A DNA stretch of 64,000 nt from Paenalcaligenes sp052103955 (GTDB lineage Bacteria; Pseudomonadota; Gammaproteobacteria; Burkholderiales; Burkholderiaceae_B): positions 77,083 through 141,082 of the forward strand of contig JBQELO010000009.1 in the NCBI GenBank assembly GCA_052103955.1. Reading direction: 5' to 3'. The position numbers were made by a program, and so were the translations under genes. The notes below the pieces were generated by a model. The model did no database searches. It was not told where the DNA came from and saw nothing but the letters and a program-made list of their open reading frames with translations. Positions 8,813-15,919 of the stretch are shown one piece after another (position 1 is the first letter of the stretch; every line of letters begins with the position of its first letter).

Positions 8813-9565
8813 TTAAAGAACTTTTTCCAGAAAGTCCTGAAGTCGTGCCGCTTTAGGCCTAGAGAACAACTCGGCAGGAGCCCCCTCTTCTACAATGACT
8901 CCGCCATCCGTGAAATACACTTTGCTCGCCACTTCTCTCGCAAACCCCATTTCATGCGTAACCAAGACGCAGGTCATTCCTTCTTCTGCCAAGTCACCAA
9001 TAACAGACAGCACTTCACGCACCATCTCTGGGTCCAATGCCGCAGTTACCTCATCAAAAAGGATAATTTCCGGCTGCATAGCTAAGGCTCTCGCAATGGC
9101 TATACGTTGCTGTTGCCCACCAGAAAGCTGTGCTGGGTAGGCATCCCCCTTACCCTGCATATGCACTTTTTCTAATAGTTGATAGGCCCGCTGTGTCACA
9201 GTTTCTTTGTTCTGCTTGAGTACTTGTATGGGTGCCATCGTGATGTTCTCAAGCACAGTACGATGCGGAAACAGGTTGTACTGCTGAAACACCATCGCCA
9301 CTTTTTGGCGTAGTTGGACTAGCTCAGCTTCACTTTGCAAATCCGTCACTGAAAACCCGCCTACTTTGATCTCTCCTTGATCCGCAGGGACCAAGCCATT
9401 CATGCAACGCAAAAGTGTTGATTTTCCAGAACCTGATGGCCCGATAATGCACGCCACTTCCCCTTTGCCTACACTCATGGAAACGCCATTTAAAACCTTG
9501 ATGTTTCCAAACTGTTTGTGCACATTTTTAATGTCTATAATTGGTCGTGAAGATGCACTACTCAT
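8813..9565 (-). CDS. Polar amino-acid-type ABC transporter ATPase
   Basis: A 250-residue ATPase of the GlnQ/HisP class. Walker A GPSGSGKST is at 42-50, the Q-loop is in VFQQYNLFPH, the signature is LSGGQQQRIAIARAL, and Walker B is ILFDEVTAALDPE (Val where most have Pro). It overlaps the upstream permease by 4 bases (ATGA). With the two permeases and binding protein it completes an importer for an amino acid or related small organic acid. The specificity is not readable from sequence. Confidence 0.93.
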   Translation of the reverse strand: MSSASSRPIIDIKNVHKQFGNIKVLNGVSMSVGKGEVACIIGPSGSGKSTLLRCMNGLVPADQGEIKVGGFSVTDLQSEAELVQLRQKVAMVFQQYNLFPHRTVLENITMAPIQVLKQNKETVTQRAYQLLEKVHMQGKGDAYPAQLSGGQQQRIAIARALAMQPEIILFDEVTAALDPEMVREVLSVIGDLAEEGMTCVLVTHEMGFAREVASKVYFTDGGVIVEEGAPAELFSRPKAARLQDFLEKVL

Positions 9566-10365
9566 GCCAGAGACTCCCTTATCCTATGCTCACACCAACG
9601 ACTTAACGTAGCGATTGGAAAACAATACAAAAAGAACCAGAACAACACGTACAAATACAATGCCGTCGCAAGATAATCGCCATCTGCTGCGGTAATCAGC
9701 TTCACGACAGCCAGCACATCGTTGGTTCCCGTTACTACCATTAAGCTGCTACCTATAAAGAGCATGGCATAGAGGTTCATGACATTCGGAATCATCCGTG
9801 GAATAGCCTGAGGGATGATTACGTAACGTAAAACTTGAAGAGGCTTGTATCCTAATGCCCTAGCAGACTCCCACTGCCCTGTATGTATGGTTTCTATGGA
9901 GCCACGTAATACCTCGGCCATATTGGCCATTACAGGCAAGGACAAACCTAGAACTGCTTTCACAAACGGAGAAAAGGTGAAGGTGGTGTTTCCTATCGTG
10001 ATATAAAACGGCAATAAGTAAAGCATCGCGTATAGCAACACTAGCCACGGCGAATTACGGAAAACGTTCATCACAATAGTCGCGACACTGCGCACTATCA
10101 CATTGCTAGAAATCATTGCGATCCCAAGCACAACACCAGCAACAATCGCTATAAACATAGCCACAATGCTGACAGCGATATTCGTCAAAAATCCCCCAGT
10201 ATCTGCAGCCGATCCTAGTAATAGGCGTGGACTATAGTGAAACAATGCCTTCATGATGCTGACTGTGCGCTCTTCATAAACAACAAAAACAGCAAGAAAC
10301 AGCACCGCCCCCACTCCTAAGACCCCACTTAGGAAAATCCAAATATATTGACTGTTATTCTTCAT
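9562..10365 (-). CDS. Amino-acid ABC transporter permease (267 aa)
   Basis: An inner-membrane permease of the HisMQ/GlnP family with about five to six membrane helices. The coupling-helix (EAA) loop is GQWESARALGYKPLQVLRYVIIPQAIPRMIPN. A longer N-terminal segment than its partner includes an extra helix (VLGVGAVLFLAVFVV). It overlaps both neighbours by 4 bases, indicating translational coupling within one operon. Confidence 0.92.
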   Translation of the reverse strand: MKNNSQYIWIFLSGVLGVGAVLFLAVFVVYEERTVSIMKALFHYSPRLLLGSAADTGGFLTNIAVSIVAMFIAIVAGVVLGIAMISSNVIVRSVATIVMNVFRNSPWLVLLYAMLYLLPFYITIGNTTFTFSPFVKAVLGLSLPVMANMAEVLRGSIETIHTGQWESARALGYKPLQVLRYVIIPQAIPRMIPNVMNLYAMLFIGSSLMVVTGTNDVLAVVKLITAADGDYLATALYLYVLFWFFLYCFPIATLSRWCEHRIRESLA

Positions 10366-11069
10366 TTTCCGTACCCATACATACGAAAACGCTTCTCAAG
10401 CAAATGGGCGCCGAATACCGTCAATGAAACAATACCGAGATACAAGGCAAGCACTACAACCATGACCTCAAAGTTCATGAAGGTTTCCAGTGATATTTGA
10501 TTGGCATAAAACATAATGTCTCCTACAGCCACGAGCGAAGCTTGCGACGATGTTTTCACCAAACTCACCATATTGTTTGTCATGTGTGGCGCACATAACC
10601 GCATCCCTATAGGTAGCTCTACTTGAGTGAATATCTGCGTCCGCTTATAGCCCAGACTTACTGCGGCCTCTATAGTGGTACGCGGCACAGCCTCAAGACC
10701 TGAACGTATGATTTCAATCGCTAGGGCCCCGTTATAGAGCGCCAAAGAGATCACCACACACACAAAACCATTAAACAGAGGGACGCCTGGACTGGTGCTA
10801 GTTGCTCCAATCGTCAACCCAAGCTCTGGCAAGGTGAAATACAAAATAAACAGCTGAACTAAAGGAGGAGTATTGCGAAACAACTCCACTAAAATCGTGG
10901 TTATGCTGTAAAGAAGGGGCACCCTATAACGCAGGATAAATGCCCCCACTACACCAATAACTAGCATGAAGAAAATTCCCCATGCAGAGAGGCTCAAGGT
11001 CGTTAGAATTCCACGCCATAACCACTGCAGATACAAAGGATCCGCAAACCAGCCAAAGGATAAACTCAT
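10362..11069 (-). CDS. Amino-acid ABC transporter permease (235 aa)
   Basis: The second permease of the heterodimeric channel. It is a HisMQ-family protein with the NTPPLVQLF motif and the EAA loop TIEAAVSLGYKRTQIFTQVELPIGMR. It lies 62 bases downstream of the binding-protein gene and overlaps the next permease by 4 bases. Confidence 0.92.
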   Translation of the reverse strand: MSLSFGWFADPLYLQWLWRGILTTLSLSAWGIFFMLVIGVVGAFILRYRVPLLYSITTILVELFRNTPPLVQLFILYFTLPELGLTIGATSTSPGVPLFNGFVCVVISLALYNGALAIEIIRSGLEAVPRTTIEAAVSLGYKRTQIFTQVELPIGMRLCAPHMTNNMVSLVKTSSQASLVAVGDIMFYANQISLETFMNFEVMVVVLALYLGIVSLTVFGAHLLEKRFRMYGYGK

Positions 11070-11131
11070 TGGAATAGCCTAGAAGTTACTTACTCAACAA
11101 AATGCCTTGTAACGGTATGGACTAGGCCAAA

Positions 11132-11956
11132 CTACTCACGCCCAGCACGTTTAAGCACATGCTCCGTCTGTCCCATGTTGTAAGTAATTTCAGCATCCGC
11201 TAATACCCCCTCAGCCTCTGCCGCCCTGATGCCAGCATTTACCTGTTCAAGAAAGCGCGTTTCATTTTTCCGCACTCCTCCGGCAATGGGTATATATTCA
11301 AGCGTTGGCAAAGCGATCTTGTATTTATCTTTCCAGCCATCCTCTGTGACTTTCTGCTGCATAATCGGCCCATCAAAACCTATAGCCTCACAGCGCCCAG
11401 CTTCAAAAGACTTATAAATTTCAGGCGTACCGGTATAGAGCAGCATCTCTGCGCCATAAGTTTGCTCAAGGATACGGTTGTATAAATTTCCTTGGCTACC
11501 ACACACCTTGCGCCCTTTAAGGTCCTCCCAAGCGCTAATAGGCGTATTTTGTGGCGTCACTAGCACCAACCCCGCCATCATGTAAAACTCATCGGTAAAG
11601 TCAATTACCCTAGCGCGCCCCTCATTAACCCCTAGCGTCGCTAAAATCAAATCTATACGACCTGCATTCAGCAACTCTATTCTGTTTGACGCTACTACTG
11701 GCACCAACTCAACGGCCTCCTCGCTGCCAAACATGTGTTTGGCAATTCCCTTGGCCAAGTCGATCTCAAACCCTTTTAGCTCACCATCGCTATCTAACCA
11801 GCCAAATGGTTTGTAATCATTCTTTATGCCAACAATTAACTTACCCCGCTTCGTCACCACATCAAGCTGATCCGCATGAGCCACCATCCCCCAGCTCATG
11901 CCAACCATCACTGCGGCTGCTAAACCTGTTTTCATGACTGTTCTACGTATCTTCAT
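11132..11956 (-). CDS. Periplasmic substrate-binding protein (SBP_bac_3)
   Basis: A ~274-residue solute-binding protein of the amino-acid ABC family (cluster 3). The N-terminal signal peptide is basic, then hydrophobic, ending in MVAHA before DQLDVV. The mature protein opens with RGKLIVGIKNDYKPFGWLD and GELKGFEIDLAKGIA, the usual ligand-binding edge, and has the Arg-containing IDLILATLGVNEGRARVIDF segment. The ATG at 11956 is preferred because GCGGAGA lies just upstream; an ATG at 11971 would put that site inside the gene. It is the first gene of the six-gene operon, facing a divergent LysR gene. Confidence 0.92.
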   Translation of the reverse strand: MKIRRTVMKTGLAAAVMVGMSWGMVAHADQLDVVTKRGKLIVGIKNDYKPFGWLDSDGELKGFEIDLAKGIAKHMFGSEEAVELVPVVASNRIELLNAGRIDLILATLGVNEGRARVIDFTDEFYMMAGLVLVTPQNTPISAWEDLKGRKVCGSQGNLYNRILEQTYGAEMLLYTGTPEIYKSFEAGRCEAIGFDGPIMQQKVTEDGWKDKYKIALPTLEYIPIAGGVRKNETRFLEQVNAGIRAAEAEGVLADAEITYNMGQTEHVLKRAGRE

Positions 11957-12066
11957 GAGTTGTCTCCGCATTTTTTAATTTATAGTGATTTCATTATTAC
12001 CAACTAACTTCATGAGTACAATTGATATTATCGAAGGATTGGATTCCAAAAGGTTATGGAGAAATC

Positions 12067-12990
12067 ATGTGGCAACTTAGACAGTTGGAAGCGTTTCATG
12101 CAGTAATGACCACGGGAAGCATGACTCGAGCAGCACAAGGGCTTCACGTCACCCAGCCTGCAGTTAGCAAGCTAATATCGATGCTGGAGGAGGCCTGTGG
12201 GTTTAAGCTATTTGTACGCAATGGTAATCAGCTCAGTGCTACCGAAGAAGCAAGACTCTTACACGCAGAAGTCTCCAGAGCCTTAATTGGCACTCAGGAT
12301 ATACAGCGCAAAGCACAAGAAATCAAAGACAAACGTGTAGGTACTTTGCGTTTAGCAGCCTTTCCGGCTCTCGCCACTCGCACCCTACCCACCATCGTTT
12401 CAGGCTTTTGTCAGAACCGCCCTGGAATTAGAGTGTTGCTCACAGGACGTAGCTCCATGTTTATGGTTGACTGGCTAACAGCTCATCGTGTGGATCTCGC
12501 CATTAGCGTACTAAAAGTGGATGAGTCGGCATTCCATAACAAGCGTTTATTACGCATGGAAGCCCTGTGTATCATGCCTAAAGGGCACCCACTGGAAAAA
12601 TTTGATGTCATTACTCCTAGCTTAATTAGCCAGTATGACTTTATTGCCTTAAGCAATGAAGATAAGTCTCAGCTCTTGGTGGACCAATTCTTTGCTGCAG
12701 AAGACGTCAGTCCTAAGATACGTATCAACACACAACTATCGGAGTCAGCCTGCCAATTAGTGGCTGACGGGATGGGCATTGCTTTGGTGGATCCATTGAG
12801 CACCCTAGGTTTTAGATCCGAGAACATTGTTACGCGTCCTATTAGTCCACGCTTTTACTTTGACATTTGGTTACTCACCTCAACAGCTAGACCAGCCTCT
12901 ATGATCACACAGGAGTTCATGGCGTTTTTCTCTACTGAACTCATCAAGCTACTAGAAAAAAACAATTTCAGTTTTCAATTGGCAGAGTAG
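12067..12990 (+). CDS. LysR-family transcriptional regulator
   Basis: A 307-residue LysR regulator: the winged-helix N-terminus (LRQLEAFHAVMTTGSMTRAA then VTQPAVSKLI) is followed by the effector-binding domain from about residue 90. The ATG at 12067 has GGAG seven bases upstream; the frame is open 45 bases further up, but that would add residues foreign to the family. Divergent placement 110 bases from the binding-protein gene suggests it controls the ABC/dehydrogenase/RraA operon, with the ligand being the transported compound or a product of it. Confidence 0.92.
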   Translation: MWQLRQLEAFHAVMTTGSMTRAAQGLHVTQPAVSKLISMLEEACGFKLFVRNGNQLSATEEARLLHAEVSRALIGTQDIQRKAQEIKDKRVGTLRLAAFPALATRTLPTIVSGFCQNRPGIRVLLTGRSSMFMVDWLTAHRVDLAISVLKVDESAFHNKRLLRMEALCIMPKGHPLEKFDVITPSLISQYDFIALSNEDKSQLLVDQFFAAEDVSPKIRINTQLSESACQLVADGMGIALVDPLSTLGFRSENIVTRPISPRFYFDIWLLTSTARPASMITQEFMAFFSTELIKLLEKNNFSFQLAE

Positions 12991-13039
12991 TCAGAACGCT
13001 ATACGTTTGAGCCACCTTGAAGCTCCCCGGGATTTGTAG

Positions 13040-13541
13040 AGGCTTCAACATCTGATTGCCCCTTCAGGCTATCGACGTTATGCCGCACAACAGCGCAATC
13101 CAGAACTGCTCTGCAACCGCTCCAGGCGTGATGCCTTTCTGATGCCCGAGATTCACCGGGTTTGGGAGCAAAACATGAAGGTTTATGGTGCTGACAAGGT
13201 CTGGCGTCAGCTTCACCGCGAGCGACAAGCGGTAGCACGCTGCACGGTCGAGCGATTAATGCGACGTCTTGGTATCCATGGCGCCCGACGCGGGAAGACG
13301 GTGCGCACCACTATCTCCGACACTGCGGCTCCGTGCCCGCAGGACCATGTCAATCGCCAATTCAAGGCCGAGCGGCCCAATCAGCTGTGGGTGTCGGATT
13401 TTACCTATGTATCGACCAGGCAAGGTTGGCTGTATGTGGCCTTCGTCATCGACGTATTTGCCCGCCGGATTGTCGGCTAGCGCGTCAGCAGTTCCATGCA
13501 TACCGACTTCGTGCTCGATGCCTTGGAGCAGGCGCTGTATG
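13040..13541 (+). pseudogene. IS3-family transposase orfB remnant
   Basis: A reading frame from about 13040 matches the N-terminal half of an IS3-group OrfB: IAPSGYRRYAAQQR, the HTH_21-like region with KVYGADKVWRQL, and the start of the rve (DDE) domain RPNQLWVSDFTYV with the first catalytic Asp. Just after RRIVG a TAG (13478-13480) replaces what is normally Trp, the frame resumes as RVSSSMHTDFVLDALEQALYA, and then it ends abruptly. The second and third DDE residues, orfA and terminal repeats are missing, so the element is dead. Confidence 0.88.
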
Positions 13542-13816
13542 CCACCTTTGTCGTTAAGCTCCACCTTAGAGACTGCTGCCGCCAAACTATTGGTCACATA
13601 TAAATGATCACCCGCAGCATTCACGACTAAACCAAAGTTACTTTCGTCGGTATAAATGGTGCCTTTTACATCTAGAGTGATAGGGTCCAACTTATAAATA
13701 ACCCCTCCTCGTACAGCTGGTACCCCATTAAGACAACCATGAACGCCCTCTAGGCACAGGATAAGCAGAGAAACAACTGTCTCCTGCGGTAGGTTATTTA
13801 TAGCGTTCACAACCAA
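13541..13816 (-). pseudogene. YncE-like beta-propeller fragment
   Basis: On the minus strand the segment IYKLDPITLDVKGTIYTDESN and then FGLVVNAAGDHLYVTN resembles the repeat blades of the full-length YncE-like lipoprotein at 20.7-21.9 kb. The propeller breaks off where the IS3 remnant begins, and no signal peptide or later blades remain. The open frame runs on through the IS remnant to 13256, but that continuation is a chimera with no meaning. It was probably a second copy of the iron-linked YncE gene, cut by IS insertion and deletion. Confidence 0.65.
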
Positions 13817-13850
13817 GCAGCATTCGTATACGCGCTTACTATATATAAAT

Positions 13851-13888
13851 GAGAATAATTGTTATTATTAAAAATAACAATTATTCTC
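13851..13888. promoter_or_regulatory. Perfect 16+16 bp palindrome, candidate Fur site, upstream of the fecI-like gene
   Basis: GAGAATAATTGTTATT and its exact reverse complement AATAACAATTATTCTC flank a 6-base centre. The arms carry GAGAAT and AATAATTGTTATT blocks like overlapping Fur hexamers, and it lies 120 bases before the ATG of an iron-type sigma factor. Lack of G/C in the stem and absence of a T-tract argue against a terminator. Fur binding is inferred. Confidence 0.5.
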
Positions 13889-14007
13889 TTCCGTGATCAC
13901 ACTTCCACCATGCCCTCAACTCCTAGTGTCTCTGACCTAAGCCGCTTAACCCACTCACTTTGTCTACGCAGAAATGCTATATTTGCGTTTCTTGCACAGC
14001 CTTAAGT

Positions 14008-14571
14008 ATGCGTGACGACTTTATAGAGCAAGCCTATTTGAAGCTACGTCTACCGCTGTTCCGGTTTTTAAAACGTAGATTAGGTAATGAAGCCGATGCG
14101 GAAGATGTCACTCAAGAGTCTTTTGCTCGCTGGTCGGCCTCTAAAACTGAAACCCTGCCAGATAACGCAAAAGCCTACGTCACAAAAATTGCTGTCAACA
14201 TCGTGCGAGAAACCGGGCTGAAACGTGCGCAAGCTCCTGTGCTACTCTCTCTTTCAGATGAAGCATCTGAAGAGCAGTATGCTACTGCGCCCAGTAACTC
14301 ATGCCCACAAATGCATGCGGAAAACACTCAATTGCTTAGTCGAATAGAACAGGCGCTACAAGAGCTGCCCGCTCGTCAGCGCGAAGCATTTTCTCTACAC
14401 CGATTCGATCACCTAACCTACGAACAAATCGCAATAAAATTGAACATATCCCGTGCATTAGTCAGCCGATATATATCAAGAACAGTGGCCTATTGCCGAT
14501 TACGGATCGAGCACTCCCCTGAGCAAGCCATGTCCATGCTTCCCACCAAAGGCACAGACAATGACGCATGA
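14008..14571 (+). CDS. FecI-like ECF sigma factor
   Basis: A 187-residue iron-starvation type sigma-70 factor. Region 2 has LFRFLKRRLGNEADAEDVTQESFARW, and region 4 has LQELPARQREAFSLHRFDHLTYEQIA with the HTH ISRALVSRYISRT. It is followed by FecR (10-base overlap) and a TonB receptor with an STN domain, the classical surface-signalling arrangement in which receptor occupancy passes via FecR to release the sigma factor. The start is set at the ATG 14008; the frame is open further upstream from a TTG, but conserved sequence begins here. Confidence 0.93.
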   Translation: MRDDFIEQAYLKLRLPLFRFLKRRLGNEADAEDVTQESFARWSASKTETLPDNAKAYVTKIAVNIVRETGLKRAQAPVLLSLSDEASEEQYATAPSNSCPQMHAENTQLLSRIEQALQELPARQREAFSLHRFDHLTYEQIAIKLNISRALVSRYISRTVAYCRLRIEHSPEQAMSMLPTKGTDNDA

Positions 14572-15598
14572 TTCTTCCGTAGCAGAGTTCTACGATGCCG
14601 CTTCAGAGTGGTTCGCTCGCCAACAAGATAAAGAGCAATGGTCTGATCACGATCAGCAGTCCTTTGAACAATGGCTACATGCTGACTCACGTCATCAACA
14701 AGCGTACGAAGAAATTACTCAAACGTGGCAACTGTTTGAGTATGTGCCGCGCCCAGAACCACTGACAACACCGGATACTCAACAAGCCAAGCCTCAACAA
14801 CCTCACACATTTGTCTATCAACGCCAAAACACAGGTTTTGGACAACGCCTGCGTCAGTGGTGTGCAAACCTGCTACTGCCCGTACGGACTACAGCAGGTG
14901 CAGCCCTCTCGCTAACGATCATACTTGGTGTGGCAGGCTACTATTGGTACTGCTGTGTGCCAGAGTTTAGTGAGTCCATACAAACCGCTCGTGCAGAACA
15001 ACGTGAAGTCACCCTACCTGATGGCACGGTCGTAACGGTGAACACTGACAGTAGCTTACGTGTGCAGTTTTACCCGCAAAAACGTGAAGTGCACTTACTG
15101 CAAGGTGAAGCCTACTTTGCAGTGGCCCCCCAGGGAGACCACAGCTTTATTGTGAAAGCAGCAAATACTGAAATACGCGTAGTCGGTACCGCCTTTAATG
15201 TACGTGCCGCACCTTCTAACACGTACATCGCCGTCAACGAAGGGGTTGTGCAAGTCAGCAGCCTTGATCACACCACGACGCTGCGGGCCGGCCATTCGTT
15301 AACCATCAATCTTCAAACTGGTCAGCAATACCCCTCCACCCTCCCTCCAGAACTGGCAGGCTCGTGGAAATCAGGTCAACTCAGTTTCAAGAACACGGCT
15401 CTGTATGAAGTGATTGAGGCGCTACAACCCTATACCGATAAGCCTATAACACTGGCGAACCCACAATTAGGTCACTACAAGGTTTCAGGTTTTGCTAACA
15501 CCAATAACCCCATCGGCTTTCTGAATGCGCTCACTCAACTCCTACCTGTGAACGTTCTAGAAACCGAACAAAACGCCTATATGGTCACACCAAAATAA
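14561..15598 (+). CDS. FecR-like anti-sigma/sigma regulator
   Basis: A 345-residue inner-membrane regulator. The N-terminal cytoplasmic DUF4880 region (about 8-55) includes FEQWLHADSRHQQAYEE. One membrane helix lies around 110-130 (LSLTIILGVAGYYWY), then the periplasmic FecR domain (about 140-235) with REVTLPDGTVVTVNTDSSL and GEAYFAV. The C-terminal third resembles an STN/secretin-like fold. Two adjacent Cys just after the helix (YCC) are unusual. It partners the sigma factor and the receptor downstream. Confidence 0.93.
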   Translation: MTHDSSVAEFYDAASEWFARQQDKEQWSDHDQQSFEQWLHADSRHQQAYEEITQTWQLFEYVPRPEPLTTPDTQQAKPQQPHTFVYQRQNTGFGQRLRQWCANLLLPVRTTAGAALSLTIILGVAGYYWYCCVPEFSESIQTARAEQREVTLPDGTVVTVNTDSSLRVQFYPQKREVHLLQGEAYFAVAPQGDHSFIVKAANTEIRVVGTAFNVRAAPSNTYIAVNEGVVQVSSLDHTTTLRAGHSLTINLQTGQQYPSTLPPELAGSWKSGQLSFKNTALYEVIEALQPYTDKPITLANPQLGHYKVSGFANTNNPIGFLNALTQLLPVNVLETEQNAYMVTPK

Positions 15599-15919
15599 CA
15601 TATAGTTACAAATAAATAGCGTATCACTGTAGCCTGTTTTCGCTAGAACCACTCTTTATATATATGACCTACTTTTTTGGTCATCAGTGCCGATGGCGTC
15701 TACATCACGCCATTAACACTGCTCACTACCTATAGAGAATATATAAATGGCTGTCATCTCCACTATCTCTTCCTGTATGTAGCGCTAGTTCATACAGACG
15801 CATTTGTGCGTTTACTCGTTGCGTAAACGCCTGCCTGTCTTGGCTAGCGCCATACAAAAAATAAGAAGCTTCGCCCTACGCGGCGTTCCTATGTCGTTCA
15901 TTTTGATAGTAGAGATCAC
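15599..15919. other. Untranslated stretch before the STN receptor, with a nested stem structure
   Basis: No gene is supported. GCGCTAG (15782-15788) pairs with CTAGCGC (15844-15850), ACAG with CTGT inside it (15794-15797/15835-15838), and GCGTTTAC with GTAAACGC (15808-15815/15823-15830). These nest into one ~70-nt hairpin about 70 bases upstream of the receptor ATG. No T-run follows, so it is more a leader structure than a terminator. No known riboswitch was recognised. Confidence 0.45.

Noticed and set aside
13256..13816. A 186-codon minus-strand frame taken as a single gene
   Set aside because: Its C-terminal part is the reverse of the IS3 orfB remnant; only the YncE-like N-terminal section is meaningful, and that is truncated.
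13851..13888. The 16+16 palindrome as a transcription terminator
   Set aside because: The stem is nearly all A/T, with no T-tract after it, and no converging gene ends there; a regulator site before the sigma gene fits better.
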